From: Zantedeschia hybrid cultivar
Lineage: Eukaryota > Streptophyta > Magnoliopsida > Alismatales > Araceae
DNA: 64,000 nucleotides
Direction of reading: 5' to 3'
NCBI GenBank assembly: GCA_030544215.1
Contig: JARZZO010000003.1
Coordinates: forward strand, 46,606,045-46,670,044
Position numbers and translations under genes: made by a program. This document shows, one piece after another, positions 45,240 through 54,763 of this stretch. Within the stretch, counting starts at the first letter, position 1; each line of letters opens with the position of its first letter. A model generated the notes under the pieces. The model made no database searches, was not told the DNA's origin, and saw only the letters and a program-made list of their open reading frames with translations.

Positions 45240-45740
45240 AACCATGGTTCTCCATGTTTTCTGACCATCTTCACTTTTTTGTTGTTCCACAATACTATGC
45301 TTCACCTTCTCCGGCCTGTAGCCTAGGCCGCTACCAAATATTCTTCTCTTATCTGTCACTAGTTTAATTCTTCCTTGTAGCTAGGTGCCCAGACCCTTTC
45401 CAGGTTGATATCCCACTTTCAGCATGATGTTCCAGTTCCGGGTATTCATAGACTTTTTCCGCTTTACGACATCAATTGGGTAAGATGTAGGTACAGTATG
45501 CTCAAAGGGATCTGCTAAAAGGGTCTATGTTTGGCATAAGGAAATGGCTGGCCTCTAGGGGGCGGGATTGGGGTTTATATTCAGCGAGTGGGTTGCAGCA
45601 AGGATAGGCATACTAGTAACTTTGATGATATGTCCTTTGTGCGGAAACTTGAGGCATTGGTGGTTTGTTGATGGAATCGCCTCAAGTGACTTGATGTAAA
45701 GACGACCGAGTATGCCTTTCAGTGAAGGGTTGTCGTACAT
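45240..45740 (-). pseudogene. M1 protease end and G-patch domain
   Basis: On minus, 45740-45555 gives PSLKGILGRLYIKSLEAIPSTNHQCLKFPHKG, the conserved C-terminal half of a Tat aspartic protease. The catalytic D-S/T-G half is missing. About 45425-45300 gives VGYQPGKGLG, a TAG stop, then LQGRIKLVTDKRRIFGSGLGY. That is a G-patch (glycine-rich nucleic-acid-binding motif), known after the protease in some retroviruses and plant Tat elements. The frame then runs into solo LTR C. Confidence 0.75.
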
Positions 45741-45875
45741 TTTTTACGAAAAAAATGCACTTGATCTTGATTTTTTGATTTAGCTTTGTTATTTGTGCAC
45801 TCTACCTGACTCAATCAGATGAATGCATAGTTCTTCGACTCGATCCCGCTACCCATAAATAGAATAGCATCTTTT
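45735..45875 (-). repeat. Displaced copy of the M LTR 3' end
   Basis: About 140 bp nearly identical to 47135-47275: TGTCGTACATTTTTTA, TGCACTTGATCTTGATTTTT, GACTCAATCAGATGAATGC, CATAAATAGAATAGC. Here it sits between the gag-side reading frame and the protease and supplies the last residues of that frame. It is not followed by a primer site, so it is not an LTR in its proper place. Confidence 0.85.
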
Positions 45876-47015
45876 TCTTTCAATTGCTTTTTCAGCAACT
45901 CAATTTCTTGCAATAACAACTGAGTTATGCTTGGTTCTGCTTCTTTTTGCTGATTGATTTGTTGTGGAAGCTGCTGCCCTGCTGGTGCAGAAAGAGCTTC
46001 TCCTGAAGCTTCAATGACATTTGCAGATAGCTCTGCTTCTTCATTAATGTTTTCCAATAGGGTAGAAAAATTTTGGGCAACTAGGGCTGCCGCTTGCATT
46101 CTTCGGGTAACTAGACTCGACCTTGAGGCTAAATCTCTGATTTCTTTTGGATCTTCAGGGAGTACCCTATACTTGTTGATAGTATGACTTGAATAAATCA
46201 TCAGGCTTCCTTGGGTGAATTCTGCTAATCTGCTTATGGAAGGAGGTTTCGGCTACAGCCTTTGGAATACAGATGTTTTTGAAGGCTTTTTTTTTTTACT
46301 TTTCATTTTCATATCTTTCTCTTGACTTCTTTCTTTTTGGCAACTCAGCATGAGGCAGCTGCCTTTGAATTGGTTTCCATATTTGCCGCCTTTGTGACTG
46401 AAAGATTGGCTTTGATTTTTCTTGTGCATATTGATCTTTTTGATGTTTGGGCACCCATATTTGTTTTGCTGGTGGCTTTTGACAATATTTCATCCCATAA
46501 CAATAAGCTGGTTTGGGGTTTCTTTCTTACTTTTCAGACATCTGAATCTTAGCTTTTCCTTTTCCTTTTCTTTCATCTTTCATTCTTTCTCTATCCATGT
46601 CTTCAAAGACTTGGAATGAATTTTGAACTAGAATATTTGGAACCAGTCGGTCTTTGGAAGTATCAACTTTGCTGCCGTCTAGAAATATCCGCAGGCTCCC
46701 AATAAGAATTGATTTTTTGGTTCTAGACCATTGTGCAGAGACTGCCTTTGAATTGAACTGGGGATTTTGACCCTTTCGGATATTTTCCCGATATTGTCTT
46801 GAAGATGATGCAGCATGACTGTGAATAGTGCAGCAGCTGACTACTTGTGCTTGAGGTTTATCAGATATAATCTTAGGCTGCATGAAGACCACCCCGAGAA
46901 AATTCGGAAAACCAATAACGGGAGGGAAGCTCCCGAATGCCATAGGTACCGCCAGGTAGCCATAGCGAGCATGGTTCTCGACCACTAGAGGGCCGAAGAA
47001 AACTTTCGATTCCAT
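45815..47015 (-). pseudogene. M1 5' coding remnant (gag side)
   Basis: Three minus frames are present: 47015-46527, 46493-46296 and 46201-45815. The last (KYRVLPEDPKEIRDLASRSS, VTRRMQAAALVAQNF, then Gln-rich and LLLQEIELLKKQLKEKD coiled coil) looks like the C-terminal part of a Tat gag-region protein. No CCHC knuckle was found. The first frames contain KQIWVPKHQK and basic RMKDERKGKGKAK stretches with no recognised domain. The canonical gag core is missing, so this region was shortened or rearranged; the LTR-end copy at 45735-45875 supports that. Confidence 0.5.
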
Positions 47016-47112
47016 TGAGTCTCCTGTAATACAACAAAGAGATAATTAATAACTTCAAAGAATGGGTGTTATCCTTATTCTTCCGACGAGAAGATGAAGG
47101 GAGGACAGGTCC

Positions 47113-47130
47113 CACCGGGCGTGCCAAAAG
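47113..47130 (-). other. M1 primer-binding region
   Basis: On minus, TTTGGCACGCCCGGTGGGAC lies four bases past the LTR end. Its form (TTGGC.C.C...GTGGGA) parallels the element E site. I do not assign the tRNA. Confidence 0.6.
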
Positions 47131-47134
47131 AGAT

Positions 47135-47678
47135 TGTCGTACATTTTTTAGGGAAAAAATGCACTTGATCTTGATTTTTTGATTTAGATTTGTTATTTGT
47201 GCGCTCTACGTGACTCAATCAGATGAATGCGTAGTTCTTCGACTCGATCCCGCTACCCATAAATAGAATAGCGTTAATTATATCCTCCTAAGAGGAAAAC
47301 CCTTGATTAATCGTCGGAAGAATAGAATAACACCCTTTAAAATGATATGAGTAAGATATACAAGATTGTATTTAAAAATGAATGAATTTCAGTTTTTATT
47401 TGAGAAGAAAACTCATTTTTTAGTTTAGAGTTGAGTTTGTGCAAGACTTGATTTATTGATTCTTATTGATGGACAATGATGAGAGACATTTTTTAGTCTT
47501 TTTGGATTGATTTATGTGGATGCATTGAAGATTTGTTTGAATTTTTATGTTTGGAAATGAACATGAAGTTGAGTCTGCGCAAGTGTGCGTAGACTCATTT
47601 GTTACCAATGAGAATGCTTGTATTTTATTTTGATTTTTGATTTATGAGAGGATTGAAGATCCCTTTTTATGCTGTTTT
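47135..47678 (-). mobile_element. M LTR, left part (sense 3' end)
   Basis: The LTR begins TGTCGTACATTTTTTAGG (sense end ...TGTACGACA), next to a primer site. It is interrupted at 47679 by the Tekay element and continues at 57115. A PAL-2 dyad lies at 47569-47597. The whole LTR would run to 62089, about 5.5 kb net; LTRs of this length are characteristic of Ogre-type Tat elements. Confidence 0.75.
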
Positions 47679-50013
47679 TGTAAGGATCGTGACTTTTGGA
47701 TCCGGTTTTCGGGGTCGGACCCTGTAGTTCTGACCTTAGTGAGGACTGAGGTTCTGTGGCGATTCGCGTCAGGACATCGAGACGCGTTTTAAACGGCGTC
47801 CACCGTCGCAGACGCGTTTCAGGTTCTGCCACGTGGGCTGGCTTCGGGCCGCGAGGGTACGGCCCTGTCATGTCGCCTGAACGGCGTCCACGTGTGTTGA
47901 CGCCTTTCAGACTGCGACTCTGGGTTTGTCAGAGTACGACCCTGACATGTCGTCTGAACGGCGTCCGCCTTGAACGACGCATTTCAGAGTCTTGTTAGAG
48001 CATCCGTCACATCAACTGATAGGCGTCCGTGGATGTCGACGCGTTTTAGCCAATCTCTGGTTAACCCCGCGAGCCCTCCTTCTTTCCCTCATTTTTCTCC
48101 TCTCTTCCTCTCTTTCCCTTCCGACGAACTCGGCGGCGATCCCTCCTCCTCCCTCTTTTCCTCCCACCGTTTCGTCTCTCCCTCCACTCCATCCTCTACC
48201 TAGCTCCTACCACTACCACCTCCACTTCCACTGCGGCGTTCTACTCTCCGGACGGCGGCCGACGTCACGGTGGAGCAAGGACGACCACGGCGGTACCGGC
48301 GGCGGCGCGGGGAGAGTCGGGTGGACGGCTTGAAGTTCGGAGGCGTTCAAGTATCCGGTTGGGTGACGGTTCCCATAGTATTGTGTTCAAACCATGTTTT
48401 TCCCCGTTTAAGCTTGTTTTGGATCTTTGGCTTTGGGGGGTAGAATGAGCATGTTTAGATGTTCTTTTGATGATATGGGGGATTTGCTATGAATGTGATT
48501 TCTTATGAATTGTATTGCCCCTCTTTCTCCTCTGTTTTTGAGTGATTTTGGGGTTATTTGGGTTGGAAAGGGAGCCCTCGGGCTCATGGCAACTCTGGTT
48601 CCTAGAGTTAAAAGACGTCGTGCATGGGCGACGCCTTTTTGAAGGGCGTCGGACCATCGCGACGCCTTTTAGACAGGAATCGCCCGATTGAGAGTTTGCC
48701 AGTTCGGGATTCTGGGACTAAAAGACGTCATGGGTCTGCGACGCGTTTTTGAATAGCGTTGGGCAGCCATGAGGCCTTTTAAGGCAGAAATCCCCGGGGT
48801 AGTTTCTTTGGAATTTCTGGATTTCTGTGCTGAATGGCGTCTGAGGATGTCGACGCCTTTGAAAAGGCGACCACTGGTGTCGACGCCTTTTAGGGCCTGA
48901 TTCTGACGATTGTTTTACATGAACCTGTACATAAAGCTTGAATGGCGTCGACCTTGGGAGACGCGATTCAAGACAGAAACTCACTAATTCATGCTAGTAA
49001 AATGTGTTCATACTGTTAGATGGATGGTTAGTGCATGTTTTAGTGTACCCGGTAGAGATAGATTCTTTATGACCGGACGATGCTACATGTATGTTATGTG
49101 ATCGCGGACTTTTCACGTGACCGGATCGTACTTGCTGGGTTTTGTGTTACTGTGGACCTGGAGTGACATTGTAGCAGTTTATCACCCTGTGCTGGTGGGG
49201 GCGTGAGCACAGCGCCGGTGGGGGCGTGGGCGGGGTGACGCCTAGTGAGAGAGGGTCACCTGGTGAACCCCGGGGTCAGCTAGTACCGATGTCGGAGTGG
49301 TACATTCGGAGAGTCACTCATGCTGAGGGAAGGAGTAACCACCTGAGCCGGTTGGGCCGGAGTAGCTAGTGTGCTATCCGAGGGGTTACTGCTTGGTCTC
49401 AGCGGGTCGAGGTTTTTCCCACCGTTGCTGTGTCGTTAGCGAGTTCTATCGAGACAACAGTTGTGGGTTCCCTAGTCGGCTGGTTTAAAATATGCATGTT
49501 TATTATATTTTTACTGCATGTGATTTCACGTTAAAAATTAGGAATTGTACCTCCTGTGTTTATTACTTTACCGTTAGCTGTACCTTGCACTTGTGGGTGT
49601 GTGCTTGGGCAGTGGGGATCGAAGGATCCCTACTGAGTCTTGTCTTTGAGACTCACCCCCCTGCGGTTTTCAGGTGAGGACTCTCAACAGACCTAGCGAG
49701 GAGAGTGCGGCCGTGAGTTGAGCACCGTCAGCAGTTATTCCGGGGTATGCCCCGACGTAGTTGTTATTTTATTTCTGGCCTGTACGTTTAATTATTTCTT
49801 CTCTATTGGAGTATATAATTATTTGCTGTATCGAGTCGCATTGTAATAATTTTTAATTCCTGCACTTCTATTTCAGTTCAATGCGATGTGAATGTTTAGC
49901 TTAGTTTATTATTTATCTCCCAGACTTGATTATATCCTGGTTTGGTTCCAAATTAATGATTCGGTACCCATTTAGTAATCGGATCCCCGATTATAGGGTG
50001 GCGGGTCGTTACA
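47679..50013 (+). repeat. Tekay 5' LTR
   Basis: The order along the LTR is: G-box CCACGTGG (47829-47836), five dyads, CT-rich leader (48070-48180), ACGTCACGGTGGAGCAAGG block, and seven more dyads (48607-48972). A GGTGACGCC...GTCACCTGGTG zone and the ATTATAGGGTGGCGGG end follow. It has one G-box where the 3' LTR has two. Confidence 0.93.
47759..48972. promoter_or_regulatory. PAL-1 dyads in the Tekay 5' LTR: 5 upstream, 7 downstream of the CT-rich leader
   Basis: Upstream: 47759-47792, 47790-47822, 47877-47910, 47953-47986 and 48016-48049. Downstream: 48607-48641, 48641-48672, 48718-48751, 48752-48782, 48832-48864, 48863-48894 and 48939-48972. Neighbouring members of pairs have spacers 30-31 bp apart. 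The same 12 recur in the 3' LTR. Confidence 0.8.
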
Positions 50014-50015
50014 GT

Positions 50016-50027
50016 TGGTATCAGAGC
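50016..50027 (+). other. Tekay primer-binding site
   Basis: TGGTATCAGAGC, two bases after the LTR, is the complement of the initiator Met tRNA 3' end. Confidence 0.92.
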
Positions 50028-50170
50028 ATACGGTCTGGCAAATAAATAAATAACTAGGTTAAATATCGTAAATTCGGCAAATAAATACATTATCCCGTAC
50101 AGGCACGGCGGTAGCATAGGCTTTAGGACTCTAATTAGAACTTTTTGATTTTGTAATTGTAGGCGAGTAG

Positions 50171-51566
50171 ATGGCTCCCAGAAGGAGGATGCCAGTTATT
50201 CGAGAGCAGGGAGACGTCCCTAGTGGGTCCGAGGCCGGGAGGCCGAGTGTAGAGCAGTTTATGGAGGCTATGATGGATACTATGGCTCGATACCAGACGC
50301 GAGACCCCAGTGAGAGTTCTAGTGCGCGGGGAGGGTCCACAGCTGCACTTGAGAGGTTTCTGAAGCTGATGCCACCTTACTTCACCGGTCGTCCCGACCC
50401 TGACGAGGCCATTCACTGGCTTAGAGAGATAGAGAAGACTTTTGATACCATGGACTGTGCTGCAGTAGAGCGAACCCCATTGGCTACCTTCATGCTGAAG
50501 GATAGCGCCTATGACTGGTGGACCACTTTGAAGAGTTTGTCTTATGAGGACAGGAGTCTTAGGGAAATTCCATGGGAGACATTTGTTAAGGAGTTCAATG
50601 CACAATATTTCCCTAGACATGTCCAGAGGGCCAAGGAGAGGGAGTTCATGGATCTGGCGCAGGGGAGTATGACGGTACTCGAGTACCAGGCGAAGTTTGT
50701 CTCGCTGGGTCGGTTTGTGCCTTTCATATCTGGGGACGAGGAGCGTCGTACTGAGAGGTTCATGGACGGACTGAGGCTCAGTCTGAGGAACTTCGTGGCG
50801 TCTCACTGTTGTACGGATCTGGCTTCTGCAGTTAGATGTGCGGCAGCAGTGGAGGCTCAACAGAGCCAGTCAGCCCGGGAGAGAGGACTGGCTGCTCAGA
50901 GCCCAGTTCGTGGCAGGGGTAAGGCAGCGGCAGCAGCCCCTTCATCCGGATCGGGATCGTCGTCACTCGGCTCCCGATTCAGGAGATTCTTCAGGGGTGG
51001 TGGCAGCAGTAGTGGCAGCAGCGGCAGCAACAGGCCCGGGCAGGGTCAGCAGAGTCAGTCTGTATCCAGTGCACCGCAGGGGCCAGCTTAGAGGCTTCCG
51101 GCAGTCTGTCAGCACTGTGGGGGTGCCCATGGTGGGACTCAGTGTCCCACTCTCCCCAAGAGATGTTTCACTTGCGGCCAGCAGGGCCACTTGGCGAGGC
51201 AGTGCCCGCAGGGGCATGGTCAGGGACAGGGTTATGGTGATCAGAAGAAGCCGAGGACCCAGGGAAGAGTCTTAGCCATCACCAGGAGGGAGGCTCGCTC
51301 ATCCAACTTGGTGGAAGGTACACTTTCTGTCCTTGGGAACTCTGCACACGTATTGATTGATTCGGGTGCTTCGCATTCTTTCATTTCTGAGCAGTTCCTA
51401 GATATTCTTTCTGCACCCGTTGATGAGTTATCTGAGGGTTTGATGGTGGAGGTTCCTTCTGGAGACTTTATGATATCTTATAATTGTTTAAGGAATGTTC
51501 CCTTGACCATCGAGGGTCATGTGCTACCTGCCCAGTTAGTTGTCCTTCCATTCGTGACTTTGATAT
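50171..51566 (+). pseudogene. Tekay gag and protease, with a TAG and a frameshift
   Basis: ATG 50171 opens MAPRRRMPVIREQGD. A Retrotrans_gag core follows (about residues 55-230: FLKLMPPYFTGRPDPDEAIHWL, YDWWTTLKS, VKEFNAQYFPRHVQRAKEREF), then a Ser/Gly/Arg-rich tail. TAG at 51089 interrupts where Gln is usual. The same frame then gives the CCHC knuckle (51164-51205, CFTCGQQGHLARQC) and the protease with DSGASHSF (51359 onward). Near 51551 one base is missing and the reading passes to another frame. Gag would be made as a protein lacking its zinc knuckle. Confidence 0.9.
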
Positions 51567-52761
51567 CATCCTGGGCATGGATTGGTTGGAAGCCTTTTAT
51601 GCGGAAGTGGACTGCCACAGGAAGAGGGTGCGATTCTCCATTCCGGACATCCCGACCTTCTTCTTCCATGGTATTAGGCTTTCTTCCCGAGGTATTCTTA
51701 TTTCTGCCTTTAAGGCACGGAGTTTGCTTGCTGGTGGTTGTGAGGCTTTCCTTGCCTCTGTTATTCTCTCTGATGTCCGGGATAGTCTCAGCCCTGGGGA
51801 GGTACCTGTTGTATGTGAGTTCATAGATGTGTTTCCTGAGGAACTGCCTGGCCTTCCTCCTAAGCGAGAGGTCGAGTTTACCATCGAGCTTGCACCGGGT
51901 ACGGCACCCTTGTCTAAGGCCCCGTATCGGATGGCGCCAGCCGAACTCGCTGAGTTAAAGGCGCAGTTGCAGGAGTTGCTGGACAAGGGTTTCATTCGTC
52001 CCAGTACGTCTCCATGGGGTTCTCCGGTCCTGTTTGTTAGAAAGAAGGACGGTTCTCTGAGATTGTGCATTGATTTTAGGCAGCTGAACCAGGTAACGAT
52101 AAAGAATAAGTACCCACTTCCAAGGATCGATGATTTGATGGATCAGCTGCAGTCTGCGAAGGTATTTTCCAAGATCAACTTGAGATCCGGATATTATCAA
52201 ATGAGGATCCGGGATGTTGATGTTAGTAAGACGGCTTTCAGAACTCAGTATGGACATTATGAGTTTTTGGTAATGCCCTTTGGCTTGACCAATGCTCCGG
52301 CGGCCTTTATGGAGCTGATGAACCGAGTCTTCAGGACCTATCTGGATCAGTTTGTGGTTGTGTTTATTGATGATATCCTGATCTATTATTCTTCTGAGGA
52401 AGAGCATGCCACCCATCTTCGGCCTGTATTGCAGGTCCTGAGGGAGCACTGACTTTACGCCAAGTTTAGCAAGTGTGAGTTTTGGCTAGACGAGGTGCAT
52501 TTCCATGGGCATGTTATTTCTGGCAATGGTATCGCAGTGGATCCAGCCAAGATCGAGGCGGTGATGGATTGGAGCAGGCCGACTTCAGTGACTGAGATCA
52601 GGAGCTTTCTGGGGCTTGCCGGTTATTACAGGCGGTTTGTTCAGGGATTTTCTTCGATAGCAGCCCCCTTGTCGAGGTTGACTCGAAAGGGAGTTCGCTT
52701 TGTATAGACCGAGGATTGTGAACAGAGTTTTATTGAGTTAAAGACCCGTCTCACGTCAGCC
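51567..52761 (+). pseudogene. Tekay protease end and reverse transcriptase
   Basis: The frame resumes as FDIILGMDWLEAFYAEVDC, passes the FPEELPGLPPKREVEFTIELAPG linker and covers RT: KGFIRPSTSPWGSPVLFVRKKDGS, CIDFRQLNQVTIKNKYPLPRIDDL, KINLRSGYYQMRI and FVVVFIDDILIY (FIDD at 52373-52384). A TGA at 52450 (Arg expected) and a TAG near 52706 (Trp expected) interrupt it. The thumb region reads FHGHVISGNGIAVDPAKIEAV. The Leu in KINLRSGYY, where Asp is typical (KIDLRSGYHQ), is an Asp-to-Asn change at RT's first catalytic aspartate: the sequence has N. Confidence 0.88.
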
Positions 52762-54687
52762 CCTGTGCTGGTGCTTCCATCCGGATCAGGTGGATTTGTG
52801 GTTTACTCTGATGCGTCCCGCCGAGGTTTGGGCGCGGTTCTAATGCAGCATGGCAGGGTAGTGGCTTATGCCTCTCGACAGCTGAAGAAGCATGAAGAGA
52901 ACTATCCTACCCATGATTTGGAGCTGGCAGCTGTGGTATTTGCACTCAAGATCTGGAGGCATTATCTATATGGGGAGAAATTTCAGGTTTTTACCGATCA
53001 TAAGAGTTTGAAATATGTGTTCACTCAGAGAGACCTGAATTTGAGGCAGCGAAGGTGGATGGAGTTCATTAAAGATTATGACTTTGACCTTTCTTATCAT
53101 CCGGGCAAGGCGAATGTGGTGGCAGACGCTTTGAGTCGGAAGACGGTCATGTCATACCTTATGATTCAAGAGTGGAAATTGTTCGAGCAGGTGGTGGAAT
53201 CTTCCTTTAGGGTTCCACGTGAAGATGACAGAGCCGTGCTAGTCAGTTTGACTGTGAGACCAGCTGTGTATCATGCAGTAATTGAGGCTCAGAGGGCAGA
53301 TGTTGAGTTACCACAGATCCTCCAGAGGTCAGAGGTGGAGTTGTGGGACGACGGTACCGTCAGGTTCAGAGGTAGACTTTATGTTCCGACTGAGGAGGAC
53401 GTGCGCAGATGTGTTCTTGATGAGGCGCACCGTTCGAGATATGCAGTGCATCCTGGAACGACTAAGATGTACCAGTGTTTGAAGAGGCACTTCTGGTGGC
53501 CCGGTATGAAGAAAGATGTGACTGAATATGTGGCTAGATGTTTAACTTGTCAGCAGGTTAAAGCCGAGCATCAGAGACCTGGAGGGTTGTTGCAGCCCTT
53601 GCCGATTCCAGAATGGAAATGGGAGCATGTGGCGATGGACTTCGTGATGGGATTGCCTACATCCCCTAGCAGGAGAGATGCCATCTGGGTCATCGTTGAT
53701 CGGCTGACCAAGTCGGCACACTTCCTAGCTATTAGGAAGGACTGGTCAGTCGGCAAGCTGGCAAAGTTGTTTGTAGACCGGATCATCTCTCTGCACGGGG
53801 TACCTTTGTCCATTGTATCAGATCGAGATCCAAGGTTTACTTCCAGATTCTGGAAGAGCTTTCAGCAGGCATTAGGCACTCAGTTGGCTTTCAGCTCAGC
53901 CTACCATCCCGAGACTGACGGGCAGTCGGAGAGGACTATTCAGACCTTGGAGGATATGCTCAGGGCTTGTTGTCTAGACTGGGGAGGTTCTTGGGAGCAG
54001 TATTTGTCCACAGTGGAATTTGCCTATAACAACAGTTACCATTCCAGTATCGGCATGGCGCCTTACGAGGCTTTGTATGGGCGACTGTGCCGATCTCCAG
54101 TATGTTGGTCCGAGATCGGTGAAAGGCAGATAGCGGGACCCGAGTTAGTACAGCAGTGTGCTGAGATTGCCAGGACAGTTCGACAGAGGTTGACCGCAGC
54201 TCAGAGTAGGCAGAAGAGTTATGCTGACATCCGACGGAGACCACTTGAGTTCGAAGTTGGGGACCACGTGTTTCTCCGAGTCTCACCCTCCAAGGGTGTG
54301 ATGAGATTCGGGAAGCGAGGCAAGCTGAGTCCACGATATATTGGGCCTTTTCCCATCCTTGCTCGGATTGGGGAAACCGCGTATCAGCTGGCCTTGCCGC
54401 CCAGTCTTGCAGGGGTGCACGATGTGTTCCATGTTTCCTTACTGAGAAAGTATGTTCAGGATCCGTCCCATGTCTTGGATTTTTCAGAGTTGGAGGTCGC
54501 TGAGGACCTGTCCTTTCCAGAATATCCTGTTCGTATTGAGGATCGCAAAGAACAGGTCCTGCGGAACAAGATTGTACCGTTGGTCAAAGTGATCTGGCAG
54601 TACCGCTCCGGAGGTGAGGCAACCTGGGAGCGAGAGGACGAGATGCGGGAGCAGTTCCCTTACCTCTTTTCGCAAGTTTCCTTGTGA
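52762..54687 (+). pseudogene. Tekay RNase H, integrase and chromodomain-like tail (open 640 codons)
   Basis: RNase H starts FVVYSDASRRGLGAVLMQ and includes NYPTHDLELAAVVFALKIWRHYLYG and FTDHKSLKYVFTQ. The integrase has the H-H-C-C zinc finger (HPGTTKMYQ...CLTCQQVKAEH). Its core has D in VAMDFVMGLP, D in VSDRDPRF and E in GQSERTIQTLE. It ends DVFHVSLLRKYVQDPSHV, then PVRIEDRKEQVLRNK and LVKVIWQYRSGGEATWERED, the chromodomain-related tail typical of Tekay/Del. This piece is uninterrupted to the TGA at 54685-54687 but has no start of its own. Confidence 0.92.
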
Positions 54688-54750
54688 ATTTGTATCCTTG
54701 TTTTGACCTTGTTTATTCTAAGCAGTCAATTTCGGGGGCGAAATTCTTTT

Positions 54751-54763
54751 AAGGAGGGGAGAT
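54751..54763 (+). other. Tekay polypurine tract
   Basis: AAGGAGGGGAGAT lies immediately before the 3' LTR. Confidence 0.88.

Noticed and set aside
50135..50860. 241-codon minus-strand frame opposite the Tekay gag
   Set aside because: No domain, and the opposite strand has a clear gag. An antisense ORF cannot be excluded, but nothing supports it.
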